NCBI RefSeq assembly: GCF_020075705.1 | Contig: NZ_JAIQUM010000044.1 | Location: 1 to 46,736, forward strand | DNA: 46,736 nucleotides | Direction of reading: 5' to 3' | Origin: Metabacillus rhizolycopersici | GTDB taxonomy: Bacteria > Bacillota > Bacilli > Bacillales > Bacillaceae | The notes under the pieces: model-generated | What the model saw: the letters and a program-made list of their open reading frames with translations, nothing else | Database searches by the model: none | What the model was told of the DNA's origin: nothing | In this document: in pieces, positions 1 to 8,489 of the stretch | Numbering within the stretch: position 1 is the stretch's first letter | Layout: the number at the start of each line of letters is the position of its first letter | Made by a program: the position numbers and the translations under genes

Positions 1-46
1 AATATATGTATCTTTATAACTTTAAAAGGTTTCAGAAAAAACTAAA

Positions 47-90
47 CCAGTGTGCTCCGGTTGAATACCGAATCACACTGGCTGCTTAGT
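47..90. terminator. Probable terminator hairpin at the left edge
   Basis: CCAGTGTG (47-54) pairs with CACACTGG (74-81), and an outer ACTAA/TTAGT pair extends the stem. A run of A lies on the left and a T-rich run on the right, so it could end transcription in either direction. It lies beyond the 3' end of the leftward lipoprotein gene and may also end a gene outside the window. Confidence 0.6.
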
Positions 91-166
91 CTTTTTTAGG
101 CTGTCTACTTGACAGGGGTATGACCAATTACGGTCCTTTTTCTGGTGTTCTTATTACCTCTTTACA

Positions 167-703
167 TTACAAAGGGATTTGTTCAATCGTATCAAAAATT
201 CTTGAATAAACATCTTTAACATTTGCTTCATTTTGTATATCGTTGTACAAATTATACCTCCAAGTGTCGTCTTTATATTCTGCCTCTGTGCCACTAAATA
301 GATAACCAGTAGCATAATTAGAATCTCCACCAACTTCAGGAGCTGTTTCATAGGTTACATCTTCATTCACAAATGGAACATGTGCTTTTGTTGATTCAAT
401 GAAAAATATTGGAATCGTTAAATCTTTATAAACACTGGCATATCTATCATCCGCAGCTTCCGATAAAATTTCAGTCATAATAAAAACAGCATCAAATTCA
501 CTCGAAATCTTCTCTGTATTTTGTTCTAATTCAGCGAAAGAAAGCTTTTCAAAACTTACATTTTCTTCCCTGACATCAGGTTCTTCGCCAAGAATCCCAA
601 TAATTAAGTCACACCCATTATATAATTCAGAATTCGCTTCGTCTTTATTACATCCGACTAAAATAATAAGCATAACAATTCATAACGGCATTAATCTTTT
701 GAT
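167..703 (-). pseudogene. Small lipoprotein gene with a damaged leader
   Basis: The body is an intact frame of about 168 residues from an ATG at 673. It starts MLIILVGC, a lipobox (LVGC) with a signal peptide that is far too short. A strong ribosome binding site (AGGGGGA) sits further upstream. Six bases after it the same frame reads ATC AAA AGA TTA ATG CCG TTA TGA ATT GTT ATG, which would be a normal lysine/arginine-plus-hydrophobic leader if ATC were ATG and the TGA were a sense codon. So the gene probably lost both its start (703) and an in-frame leader codon (TGA at 680-682). Downstream of the lipobox the protein is acidic and soluble. I do not recognise its family. Weak initiation at 673 without a binding site remains possible. 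It was probably a membrane-anchored lipoprotein of unknown role. Confidence 0.6.
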
Positions 704-764
704 TCTCTTCCCCCTAAATTAAAAATTCTGCCTCAATGATTGAACAGTAGTATTCCTAATAATG

Positions 765-888
765 ATACGTCCTGTAATGCCCCGTTTGCCTTTTTCGGAG
801 TATAGGAAATATGTTTCATCCATTTCTACAATACCTAAAAATGCATTAAAGTCCATTTGTTTTAGAGCAGACAGCATTTTAGGTTTCA
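765..888 (-). pseudogene. Fragment of an IS1595-family (ISXO2-like) transposase
   Basis: Read leftwards from about 888, the frame gives LSALKQMDFNAFLGIVEMDE followed by TYFLYSEKGKRGITGR. This matches the start of the ISXO2-like transposase domain, in which DETYF carries the first catalytic acidic residue. Only about 40 codons remain; both the N-terminal zinc-binding part and the rest of the catalytic domain are gone, and an in-frame TGA lies just upstream. I saw no terminal inverted repeats. It is a dead remnant marking an old insertion between ampS and the lipoprotein gene. The family name comes from motif memory. Confidence 0.6.
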
Positions 889-929
889 GTCAAATATCAA
901 CAGAGTTATTTAACATAGCCTATCTATTA

Positions 930-1055
930 GTTAGCGAGGCTTTATGCCGCAGGGCGGGGGCAGGCTTAGGCGGGCAGCGCCCCAGAAGGGGATGGCTGTC
1001 ACGGCTGCCTATGCATACCTTTGCCTGCTAGGGGACCCTCCCTAGGATTAAATCG
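930..1055. repeat. GC-rich folded block between genes
   Basis: This stretch is strikingly richer in G and C than the AT-rich surroundings. It holds nested inverted repeats: CCCC-AGAA-GGGG inside, flanked by GGGCAGC and GGCTGCC, then GCAGGC and GCCTGC outside. Its left edge (GTTAGCGAGGCTTTAT near 930) resembles the internal sequence GTTAGCGAGACTTAT of the 5.6 kb element, so it may be a diverged or composite relative. It lies just beyond the stop codon of leftward ampS and could also act as that gene's terminator, though no T run follows. Confidence 0.45.
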
Positions 1056-1063
1056 AGCGTTTC

Positions 1064-2179
1064 CTATTTTAAATTCTCTGGATTTAATGTTTCAAGTTCA
1101 GAAAGAACAAAACGACCGTTCTTGCGAATTAGAACATCGTCAAAATAAATTTCTCCTCCACCTTGTTCAGGTCTTTGTAAAAGTACAAGATCCCAGTGTA
1201 TGGCAGATGAATTACCATTATACGCTTCATCATAACATTGACCTGGTGTAAAATGGATAGACCCGTCGATCTTTTCATCAAATAGAATATCCTTCATTGG
1301 ATATTGGATAAAAGGATTTACCCCTATGGCGAATTCTCCAATATAGCGTGCACCTTCGTCTGTATCAAAAATCTTATTGATCCGTTCTGTATCGTTAGCA
1401 GTTACTTCCACTATTTTTCCATTTTCAAAACGAAGTTTGACGTTTTCAAATACAAAACCGTTGTAAGGACTAGGAGCATTATATGATATTACGCCATTAA
1501 CTGATTCTTTAACAGGTGCTGTATAAACCTCTCCATCTGGTATATTCATTTCTCCAGCACATTTTATTGCAGGTATGTCTTTAATAGAAAAAGAAAGGTC
1601 TGTATCTGGACCAGTAATACGAACTTTGTCTGTTTTATTCATCAAGGCAACCAATGAATCCATAGCATTGTTCATATTTTCATAATCCATTGTGCAAACA
1701 TTAAAATAGAAATTCTCAAATGCATCTGTACTCATATTGGCTAATTGTGCCATAGACGAGTTTGGATAACGCAATACTACCCATTTTGTATTCTTTACAC
1801 GAATACTTGAGTGAACTTTATGGTTATACAATTGATTATAAAGTTTCATTTTTTCATCTGGAACGTCTGATAATTCATAAAGGTTATGTCCTCCACGAAT
1901 ACCAATGTAGGCTTGCATTGTTTCCATTTGTTTCGCATCAAGATTCGCCCAAGTAGAAATTTGTTCTTCTGTTGCGTTTAAAAGTAATTCCCTAATCACC
2001 TGGTTATCACGAATATTTACGAAAGGGTTCCCACCCGCTTTATGTATTTTTTGTACAATGACTTTTACTAGTGCATTATCAATACCAAATGCTTCAACTA
2101 ATACGTTTTCACCTGGTTGAACTTTTGTTGAATAATTAACTAATACATCTGCAAGACGTTCTAATCGCATATCTAACAT
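1064..2179 (-). CDS. ampS: Aminopeptidase, M29 family (AmpS-like)
   Basis: A cytoplasmic metallo-aminopeptidase of 371 residues that removes N-terminal amino acids from peptides. The M29 family binds two metal ions. Candidate ligands fit in order: the Glu in GEMNIPDGEVY, the Glu in ARYIGEF, the His in SIHFTPG, the His in AIHWD and the Asp in IYFDDVLI. The length is slightly short for the family (about 410) but N- and C-terminal motifs are both present. The start at 2179 (MLDMRLERLADVL) is chosen because AAAGGAG lies about 8 bases upstream; the longer frame adds ten residues across the binding site. It stands alone. A detached C-terminal scrap of a second copy lies on the other strand at 2326-2457. 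Confidence 0.85.
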   Translation of the reverse strand: MLDMRLERLADVLVNYSTKVQPGENVLVEAFGIDNALVKVIVQKIHKAGGNPFVNIRDNQVIRELLLNATEEQISTWANLDAKQMETMQAYIGIRGGHNLYELSDVPDEKMKLYNQLYNHKVHSSIRVKNTKWVVLRYPNSSMAQLANMSTDAFENFYFNVCTMDYENMNNAMDSLVALMNKTDKVRITGPDTDLSFSIKDIPAIKCAGEMNIPDGEVYTAPVKESVNGVISYNAPSPYNGFVFENVKLRFENGKIVEVTANDTERINKIFDTDEGARYIGEFAIGVNPFIQYPMKDILFDEKIDGSIHFTPGQCYDEAYNGNSSAIHWDLVLLQRPEQGGGEIYFDDVLIRKNGRFVLSELETLNPENLK

Positions 2180-2325
2180 AAAGAATCTCTCCTTTTTAAG
2201 TACTGTCACTATAATATTGTTTATTTATTGGTTTTGCAAAAAAACAAAATCTCCTTGGTTTCTGTTTAACGTTGTGTACATATAAACAACATAAAAACGT
2301 AATGAACACATTTACCTATAGATAT

Positions 2326-2457
2326 CATTGGGACATGGTGATGATTCAATGCCCTGAGTATGGTGGTGAGATCTATTTTGATGATGCCCTCATTCGAAAG
2401 GACAGTCGTTTTGTCAATCTTGAGTTAGAGGCCTTAAATACTAAGAATTTAAAATAA
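2326..2457 (+). pseudogene. C-terminal remnant of a second M29 aminopeptidase
   Basis: The frame beginning [14 protein letters not shown] and ending EALNTKNLK aligns residue for residue with the last 44 residues of the neighbouring AmpS (HWDLVLLQRPEQGGG to ETLNPENLK), with one glycine deleted. It includes the metal-binding His and the Asp pair, but nothing of the preceding protein is present. It lies on the opposite strand from ampS, head to head, so it is the tail of a deleted or inverted paralogue. It cannot encode a working enzyme. Confidence 0.8.
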
Positions 2458-2510
2458 CAAATAGCAGCGGCGCTTAGCTAATTGTTTATGCTAAGCGTCG
2501 CTGCCATTTG
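2458..2510. terminator. Strong hairpin terminator
   Basis: A 21-base stem (2458-2478 with 2490-2510) has few mismatches; its core is GCGCTTAGC/GCTAAGCGT and the loop is 11 bases. It lies 9 bases beyond the stop of the leftward ABC permease, and in that direction it is followed by a T/A-rich run. It also directly follows the stop of the rightward AmpS remnant, so it may originally have served that gene. Confidence 0.8.
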
Positions 2511-2518
2511 TCTTCACA

Positions 2519-3283
2519 CTAAACGTGTACGTCTCTTTTCGTAAATGATACAACTGAAAAAATTGCTAATAAAATCAAATGAATCAACATATTTATGATT
2601 GAAAATGTTAACGTCATCCCTTCAAAAAGTGGCTGACCAAAAAAGTAAGGCATTAAATTTGTATTAGCAAACAATAAATACTTTCCTATCTGATAATTAT
2701 AATGCTCAAGGAGAGTAATGATTGCACTTGATGTAAACAATAACAAGATTGAGATTGAGATTGAAAATACGCTACTTCTTGTGATTGCAGATAAACTAAA
2801 TGCAATTGTACTCATTACAATTATTTCGATTATGTTGAATAGATATCGACCTAAGCCGATTAAAATTTTTTGGTCAAGGGTAAATACTGTTCCCGAGTAA
2901 AAAATGAGCCCGAGAATAGATGACATCAATAGTTGTAGTAAAACCAATAAAATAATGATGTATAAGACTAGTAGGTATTTCGAAACTAATATTTTCACTC
3001 TTTTTACAGGTCGAATAAATAAAAACTTAATAGTGCCTTTTTCAAATTCACTTGAAACAATCTCCCCAGCAACAAGTATACACATTATTTCAATCACAAC
3101 TAATAAGTACGAACTTACCTCAATATAATCCCAAAATCTAAATGCAATGCCATTAAATAGAAACTTAAAAAATAAACTAACGATGATATTCATGACAATC
3201 ATAATACCTATTAACATCCAAATCGTAGATCGTTTAAAAAGCTTCATATGCTCATTTTTGATTAAGTGAAGATACGAGCTCAT
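2519..3283 (-). CDS. ABC-2 type transporter permease
   Basis: An integral membrane protein of 254 residues with six predicted hydrophobic segments, the first near residues 20-42 and the last near 225-247. It is the membrane half of an ABC exporter with the ATPase encoded just upstream. The start overlaps the ATPase stop by four bases (ATGA), so the two are translationally coupled. Gene order, size and segment pattern fit the YhcI/BcrB group of permeases, whose members export peptide antibiotics or unknown substrates. The substrate cannot be read from the sequence. A strong terminator follows at 2458-2510. Confidence 0.8.
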   Translation of the reverse strand: MSSYLHLIKNEHMKLFKRSTIWMLIGIMIVMNIIVSLFFKFLFNGIAFRFWDYIEVSSYLLVVIEIMCILVAGEIVSSEFEKGTIKFLFIRPVKRVKILVSKYLLVLYIIILLVLLQLLMSSILGLIFYSGTVFTLDQKILIGLGRYLFNIIEIIVMSTIAFSLSAITRSSVFSISISILLLFTSSAIITLLEHYNYQIGKYLLFANTNLMPYFFGQPLFEGMTLTFSIINMLIHLILLAIFSVVSFTKRDVHV

Positions 3284-4209
3284 GATTCTTCACCTCGCAA
3301 TTTGTGTAAAAACAACTCTTCTAAAGGACTGCCAGTTCGTTCAATCCCGATAACATCAATTTCTGCTTCTACTAATAACTTGTTTAATTTCGCTACCTCT
3401 TGCACATCTAATTCTAGAGAAAAACCACTAGAATGATATTGGATTTTATCTGAATAATATTCATTTTGTAAAAGAGATTGGAGATTATCCACATTAATTA
3501 CCTTAAAGGAATAGATATGTTTCGTGCTTTTCCCATTTTGTAAATCGCTTAATAAACCTCGCTCAATACAGATTCCATCATCCATAACCAAGACGCTATC
3601 ACAAATCAGTTCAATTTCAGCTAATATATGGCTTGAAATAATAATTGAAACTTCTTCTTCAACTGCAAGCTTTCTTAACGTTTCCCTTAGGCTTTTAATC
3701 CCTTCTGGATCTAATCCGTTTGTCGGTTCATCTAATAGGAGAATCGATGGTTTATGAAGGAGCGCCTGCGCTAAACCTAGCCTTTGCCTCATTCCTAAAG
3801 AATAGGTATACACTTTATCCGAAACATAATCGTCCATTCTTAGTAAGTCAATAATCTCATCAATTCTTTCATAAGAAAATCGATCTGTCATGCGGAAAAA
3901 ATGAACGAGGTTATCATAACCAGATAAATAATCGTACATGACAGGATTTTCGATAATCGCCCCAACATTTGTGATTGCTTTTTCAAATTCTTTGTGAAGA
4001 TAAATATCTTCGATCAGTATTGTACCGCTAGTCGGTTTTATCAATCCTACTAACATTTTTAAAATGGTCGTTTTTCCCGAACCGTTTGGCCCAAGCAATC
4101 CAAGGATTTCACCCCGCTTCAATTCAAAGCTTACGTCTTTAATGATTGGAGATTTCTTTATTTTTTTACTTAAATGAGATACTTTTAGAACAATTTCATT
4201 TTCCTGCAT
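3280..4209 (-). CDS. ABC transporter ATP-binding protein (YhcH/BcrA-like)
   Basis: The energising ATPase (309 residues) for the ABC-2 permease downstream. It has a Walker A site GPNGSGKT (residues 40-47), a signature YSLGMRQR, a Walker B ILLLDEP followed by TNGLDPEG, and an H-loop SSH. The C-terminal 80 residues form the extension typical of the bacitracin-exporter-like (BcrA) group. The binding site GAAAGGAAA precedes the ATG. No two-component system or resistance gene lies alongside, so a role in antibiotic defence is only a family-based guess. It is the first gene of a two-gene operon. Confidence 0.85.
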   Translation of the reverse strand: MQENEIVLKVSHLSKKIKKSPIIKDVSFELKRGEILGLLGPNGSGKTTILKMLVGLIKPTSGTILIEDIYLHKEFEKAITNVGAIIENPVMYDYLSGYDNLVHFFRMTDRFSYERIDEIIDLLRMDDYVSDKVYTYSLGMRQRLGLAQALLHKPSILLLDEPTNGLDPEGIKSLRETLRKLAVEEEVSIIISSHILAEIELICDSVLVMDDGICIERGLLSDLQNGKSTKHIYSFKVINVDNLQSLLQNEYYSDKIQYHSSGFSLELDVQEVAKLNKLLVEAEIDVIGIERTGSPLEELFLHKLRGEES

Positions 4210-4232
4210 AGAAACGCATTTCCTTTCTACAT

Positions 4233-5216
4233 TTATTCAATCTTATTATTTTGAATCAATGGAGCAATCGTATCGATTCGATTTGTCCAAATCCATCCGT
4301 TATAATTTGCTGGTAGTCGTTCAAGGTCATTTGCCGAATCAAAACCTTCTGAGAAGCCTCCGTCACCTGCTACAACAATGACTCTAGTATTTGACTTTTC
4401 CATGCGACTAATAAATTTCCCGGACCACCCCCATAAGAAAGGAGCAATTTTTTCAGGAAGATGCAACTGCGTATTTTCACATGCATCAGGAACATACCCT
4501 GTCCACCCTACTAAAATATATGGAATCAGACAGCTTTTCATTGTTTCTTTTGACATAACTCTTAAACTAGGTAATTTAGCTTTTAATGCCGCAATTGGTT
4601 CATCTCCACCATACACAGATAAGAGACTTAGCTGTGCCTCAGGCAATGTTGCAAGAACCCGAGCTAGTTGTTCCCCTTCTTTTGCTTCGTTACTCTTTAT
4701 ATGTAGTAAAAAGGACTTCTCAGGAAAATAGCTCAAAACCTCATCCAGAGAAGGCATAAGCCCAATACCCTTTCCACGAAAAGGAAATGTTTTTCCATTA
4801 TCGTATGTATATCCATATCCAATGTCAACCATTTTAAGCTCGTCCATTGTATAATCTAGCGGTGTTCCTTGTACATTTGTCCGACAATCTAATGTCCAAT
4901 CATGAAATACAGCAAATTGTCCATCCTTTGTTGGTTTAATATCAAATTCAACCAAATCAGCTCCCTTACTAAAAGCGGCTTCCATTGATAGAATTGTATT
5001 TTCTAGAAAAGGATGTTCAGGTTTATGGATCATCTCAGCAGTACACGTGTCATTCTTTACATTACTTATCTCAAAGGTTTGTGCTAATCCGCGGTGAGCA
5101 AGTAACGACGGTTCCTTTGCAGATTGTTTCATAAATAGGTTCGTATTATTGATCACCATAAATAGAAGAAGGATAACAAGAAAACACACGACCTTTTTTA
5201 AAAACCTTCTACTCAT
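4233..5216 (-). CDS. Membrane-anchored glycerophosphodiester phosphodiesterase
   Basis: A 327-residue protein with one N-terminal hydrophobic segment (about residues 9-24) acting as signal anchor, followed by a GDPD-type barrel outside the membrane. Catalytic motifs are visible: HRG at 41-43, ENT near 72, VEFDIKPTKDG near 93-103 and HDWTLDCRT near 109-117. The family hydrolyses glycerophosphodiesters to glycerol 3-phosphate and an alcohol, for example during turnover of phospholipid head groups or teichoic acid. A roughly 30-residue stretch between HRG and ENT is longer than usual. It is divergent from the FHA gene, with about 120 bp between them, and has an AGGAGG site upstream. Confidence 0.8.
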   Translation of the reverse strand: MSRRFLKKVVCFLVILLLFMVINNTNLFMKQSAKEPSLLAHRGLAQTFEISNVKNDTCTAEMIHKPEHPFLENTILSMEAAFSKGADLVEFDIKPTKDGQFAVFHDWTLDCRTNVQGTPLDYTMDELKMVDIGYGYTYDNGKTFPFRGKGIGLMPSLDEVLSYFPEKSFLLHIKSNEAKEGEQLARVLATLPEAQLSLLSVYGGDEPIAALKAKLPSLRVMSKETMKSCLIPYILVGWTGYVPDACENTQLHLPEKIAPFLWGWSGKFISRMEKSNTRVIVVAGDGGFSEGFDSANDLERLPANYNGWIWTNRIDTIAPLIQNNKIE

Positions 5217-5267
5217 TTTCGTCTAATAGCCTCCTATCTTTTCACATAAATTATACTACCCCTTCGT

Positions 5268-5296
5268 TTGCCCAGACTCAATGGTTATGGGATAAT
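5268..5296 (+). promoter_or_regulatory. Probable sigma-A promoter of the FHA gene
   Basis: TTGCCC (5268-5273) and GATAAT (5291-5296) are separated by exactly 17 bases and match the vegetative consensus at four and five of six positions. They lie about 42 bases before the start codon at 5339, and a TAGGAG binding site follows. Confidence 0.5.
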
Positions 5297-5338
5297 ATTT
5301 TCATGATAAGATTCTGATAATGATTAGGAGTTAAAAGA

Positions 5339-6164
5339 ATGGATAGCGCTTCGTTTCTTATTATCGAACATGCACCAGATTATGAAACTGGTGATATGAT
5401 TCTATTAAATAAGACTAACATGGTATTTGGTCGAGAGTCCTTCTACTGGAAACCTGATGTATCATTTCATAATGTCTTTGTTTCAAGAAAACATTTCTTA
5501 ATTTATGTTGAATCAAACCACTTTTATATTAAAGATTTAGATAGCAAACACGGGACTTATATAAAGCGAGACTTCCATCAGTGGGGATTTTCTTTATCCC
5601 CCACTGATGGTTAGCGAGACTTATCGGGCATTTTTGGGCAGTTATTCCTCACCTTCGCTTCTTTGATTAATCAAGCTTAGAGGTTGGGGTATTACTGCCC
5701 GTTAATGCGGGATAAATGGAGTAAAACTTCAATCGAATACACCGAAAAAACTAGCTACCAATGATAAAATTTCATTTGCAAATGGCCTAGTTACCATGTC
5801 CTTTTCTCTTAAGGTTATTGAAGAGACTTCTGAATTAATTCCCCTTCAGCTTGAAGAATTAAATAGAAGGTTGTATCAACCACAGCTTGACTCATTAACA
5901 CAACATTTAATCTACCAAAACAAGTACTATGCACTAACAGACAAGGAATTCAAGCTTATGGAATTACTACTAAAAAATCAGTTTGTTGCGAAAGATGAAC
6001 TAATGAATCATGTATGGTCAGAAAGATTTTCTTTAGATAATCTTAATCCAAACGTTAGTTCAGAGGAGGTTAATGCACTCCTTTATCGTGTAAGAAAGAA
6101 AGTCCCAAATCCACTGATAATAGAAACGATTAGGGGAAAAGGCTACTCTCTAAAGATTAATTGA
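5339..6164 (+). pseudogene. FHA-winged helix regulator gene, split by a small mobile element
   Basis: The first 75 codons encode a forkhead-associated domain: GR at 31-32, SRKH at 49-52, then DLDSKHGTYI. The frame then enters foreign sequence and stops at 5612-5614. After the insert, the frame resumes at 5715 with NGVKLQSNTPKKLATNDKIS, exactly the expected FHA continuation (HGTYI-NGVK). It then runs without a stop into a C-terminal winged-helix domain of the OmpR/Trans_reg_C type (LTDKEFKLMELLL to IRGKGYSLKIN). Removing 5566-5716 restores one frame of 224 residues. FHA domains bind phosphothreonine, so the intact protein would couple Ser/Thr phosphorylation to DNA binding. In this genome the protein is broken, although the winged-helix half could still be made from the ATG at 5796 if a binding site existed; none is clear. 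Confidence 0.85.
5566..5711 (+). mobile_element. 146 bp two-hairpin element with a 5 bp target duplication (family 2)
   Basis: The insert is bounded by ATAAA at 5561-5565 and again at 5712-5716. It has no coding capacity. It begins GCGAGACTT, then forms a near-perfect hairpin (5575-5610; CCATCAGTGGGG with CCCCACTGATGG). It then repeats GTTAGCGAGACTTAT and folds a second, longer hairpin (5625-5711) whose arms share CGGGCATT/AATGCGGG and GGGCAGT/ACTGCCC. There are no terminal inverted repeats. Degenerate relatives in the same orientation occur near 20352 and 41168, with fragments near 930 and 13563. It resembles a non-autonomous, hairpin-based element. No matching transposase is in the window. 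Confidence 0.8.
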
Positions 6165-6204
6165 ATGCGTCATGAAACCCATTCATTAATTTGCAAAAAA
6201 ACAA

Positions 6205-6247
6205 TGGAGCTGGATGGCGTGTGCTTATCCACAGTACAAGATTTTTA
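6205..6247 (+). repeat. Family 1 repeat, right end only, with DnaA box
   Basis: GGAGCTGGATGGCGTGTGC followed by TTATCCACAGTACAAG matches the right end of the long-hairpin repeat found intact at 26667-26828. The perfect DnaA box TTATCCACA is at 6225-6233. The left three quarters of the element are absent. It lies between the converging FHA gene and murC. Confidence 0.75.
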
Positions 6248-6263
6248 TCGGACGCTAAGCGAT

Positions 6264-6327
6264 AAAAAAAAGCTGACTTTGATAAGAAATTACGTTACGT
6301 CATTTCTTATTATCGTCAGCTTTTTTT
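6264..6327. terminator. Bidirectional terminator between the FHA gene and murC
   Basis: AAAAAAAGCTGAC pairs with GTCAGCTTTTTTT, and the stem continues through GATAAGAAAT/ATTTCTTAT. Runs of A and T on both sides allow it to end transcription of murC leftwards and of the FHA gene rightwards. Confidence 0.85.
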
Positions 6328-6343
6328 ATTTAATATGAATGTA

Positions 6344-7642
6344 TTAGGCTAAAACCTTTTCATATGCTTCTTGATATTTTTGAATATCACCCGCACCCAT
6401 AAATACTAGTACAGCACGCTCATGTTTTTTTAATACAGATGTATCCTTTTCATCAATTAAATGTGAATTATCAATTTTCTCAAGTAGACTTTCAATTGAT
6501 AGTTTCCCAACATTTTCTCTCGCAGATCCGAAAATATCGCATAAGTAAACATAATCAGCCTTTCGTAAACTCTCTGCAAACTCTTCTAAGAAAGATTGCG
6601 TTCTTGTGAACGTATGTGGCTGAAACACTGCGACAATGTCTCTATCAGGGTACTTTTGTCTAGCAGCATCAATTGTTGCATTAATTTCAGTTGGATGATG
6701 TGCATAATCATCGATGATAATTTGATTTCCAACTCTTTTTTCATTAAAGCGTCTTTTCACGCCTTCGAACGTTTGTAGCCTTTGTTGAATAATCTCAACT
6801 GCTATTCCTTCATAGTGGCACAATGCAATAACAGATAAAGCATTTAAAACACTGTGATCACCATAGGTTGTGATTTTAAATGAAGCATAAAAAGTGTTAC
6901 GAACAAAAACATCAAATGAAGTACCATCTGTTGATTTTACGACATTTCTTGCTTGGAAATCATTCTCATCCCCAAAGCCATAATAAACAACTGGAACCTT
7001 TGCATGAATTTGCTGAAGTTGCTCATCATCACCACAGGCAATAATACATTTTTTCACTTGAAGTGCCATCTCCTGAAATGCACTAAAGACATCTTCAAGA
7101 TTTGTGAAGTAATCAGGATGATCAAAATCAATGTTTGTCATGATCGCATAATCCGGCTTATATGATAAAAAATGTCTACGGTATTCACATGCTTCGAATG
7201 CAAAATACTTGCTGTTTGGAATACCATTACCTGTACCATCACCAATTAAAAATGATGTTGGTGCAGCTCCTCGAATAACATGTGATAACAATCCAGTCGT
7301 TGATGTTTTTCCATGGACGCCAGTTATACCAACACTTGTATACATTTGCATGAATTCACCTAAAAAACGGTGATAGCGTATGACAGGTAAGCCAAGGTTT
7401 AGAGCCTCTTCAATTTCTGGATGTGTATCCGGAAATGCATTTCCAGCAATGATTGTTAAACCTTCTTTAATATTTTCCTTAGCAAAGGGTAATATTTTAA
7501 TGTTACGTGCTTCTAGGGCATTTTGAGTGAAAACTTTATTTTCAATATCAGAACCCTGAACTTCGTAATTCATATCATGTAAAATCTGTGCAAGGGCACT
7601 CATTCCAGTCCCCTTAATTCCAACAAAATGATAAACAGTCAT
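6344..7642 (-). CDS. murC: UDP-N-acetylmuramate--L-alanine ligase
   Basis: MurC adds L-alanine to UDP-N-acetylmuramic acid with ATP, the first amino acid of the peptidoglycan stem peptide, in the cytoplasm. All three Mur ligase domains are present in 432 residues. The N-terminal UDP-binding domain has [11 protein letters not shown] (8-18), the central domain has the ATP loop GVHGKTST (108-115), and the C-terminal part has [10 protein letters not shown]. The start has GGAGG seven bases upstream. A strong terminator lies beyond the stop. The gene is separated from sftA by about 850 bp of repeat-rich DNA, although the two are neighbours as in B. subtilis. Confidence 0.95.
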   Translation of the reverse strand: MTVYHFVGIKGTGMSALAQILHDMNYEVQGSDIENKVFTQNALEARNIKILPFAKENIKEGLTIIAGNAFPDTHPEIEEALNLGLPVIRYHRFLGEFMQMYTSVGITGVHGKTSTTGLLSHVIRGAAPTSFLIGDGTGNGIPNSKYFAFEACEYRRHFLSYKPDYAIMTNIDFDHPDYFTNLEDVFSAFQEMALQVKKCIIACGDDEQLQQIHAKVPVVYYGFGDENDFQARNVVKSTDGTSFDVFVRNTFYASFKITTYGDHSVLNALSVIALCHYEGIAVEIIQQRLQTFEGVKRRFNEKRVGNQIIIDDYAHHPTEINATIDAARQKYPDRDIVAVFQPHTFTRTQSFLEEFAESLRKADYVYLCDIFGSARENVGKLSIESLLEKIDNSHLIDEKDTSVLKKHERAVLVFMGAGDIQKYQEAYEKVLA

Positions 7643-7725
7643 AATAGTACCTCCAACAAACGTCTAACTGATTAACAGTATATGACGTTCATCTAGATTT
7701 GCAACCCCTCTATATAAAACCAAAA

Positions 7726-7888
7726 ACAAAAGCGCAAGCGCCTTGATCAGCCCCGACAAGCATAAGACGCTTTTGAATAGAAGGTGGTTTTTACCTTCAA
7801 TTCAAAAGTGGCTTATGACCTCGAGGGGCTAGGCGCTGGAGCTGGATGTCGTGCGCTTATCCACAGTACAAGCATTTTATAATTTCCA
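7726..7888 (+). repeat. Family 1 long-hairpin repeat, full copy, with DnaA box
   Basis: The element starts AAAAGCGCAAGCGCCTTG and folds on itself through AGCGCCT/AGGCGCT, AGCCCC/GGGGCT, CATAAG/CTTATG, CTTTTGAAT/ATTCAAAAG and GAAGG/CCTTC. It then ends GCGCTTATCCACAGTACAAG. The perfect DnaA box is at 7857-7865. It lies 84 bases upstream of the murC start codon, so it is probably in the murC leader or promoter region. Confidence 0.85.
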
Positions 7889-7892
7889 TAAC

Positions 7893-8489
7893 AAAACAAA
7901 AGCGCAAGCGCCTTGCTAAATGTAAGGCAAACAAGATGTGTCGCTTTGGACGACATTCTAAAACCATCACAATGATTAAAGTGACAAAGTATCCAATTTT
8001 CACCGCTCCTTTTCTAAAAGGAGCGCCGCGAAACTCGGGTTATAACTTATACTTCCTTATTTTGCTTTACATATGTAATCAGCTTACGGATGTAAATTAT
8101 ATCACTTGCAAAAGATAATAACCATTAAAATTATTCATTCCATAAACGCATACGCCTTGAATAGCCTTTAGGCAAGCAAAAGATTCTCAAGTAACGATGA
8201 ATAAAAACGCATGTACGATATTGCTTGGTAAATTGTTTTTCCTCTAATCCTAATATAATCGTGAGTAAATCAAACCAGAAAAAGCTGCTCTTCTATTTTA
8301 GAAAAATAGGTGCTTGCTTACAACCGACTTTTTCACTAAAAATAGGATTTCCCCTTACTTTCTCTACTATTTTCGTGTCGATTCATATAGCTTTTCTTAT
8401 TGACTCAGAAAGCTGATTTTCTTTTCCTTCGTTGAGTGGATGAACATAAACAATACGATCAAGCTTTACTCAACTTCTTTCCATTTCAA
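7893..8489. other. Long intergenic stretch with a partial family 1 left end; no gene
   Basis: It opens with a second left end of the family 1 repeat (AAAAGCGCAAGCGCCTTG at about 7897-7915), which diverges after 20 bases. A perfect palindrome, CGCTCCTTTT-CT-AAAAGGAGCG, lies at 8004-8025. A GTTGAGT/ACTCAAC pair (8431-8437 with 8468-8474) just beyond the sftA stop may form a weak terminator for sftA. The short frames here have no binding sites or recognisable protein, so I call no gene. Confidence 0.5.

Noticed and set aside
2272..2325. An intact small gene from 2272 including the AmpS remnant
   Set aside because: The first 18 codons have no similarity to AmpS and no binding site; only the part from 2326 is homologous.
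8225..8416. Plus-strand 63-codon frame between murC and sftA
   Set aside because: There is no binding site and no recognisable protein, and it lies in a repeat-rich intergenic region.
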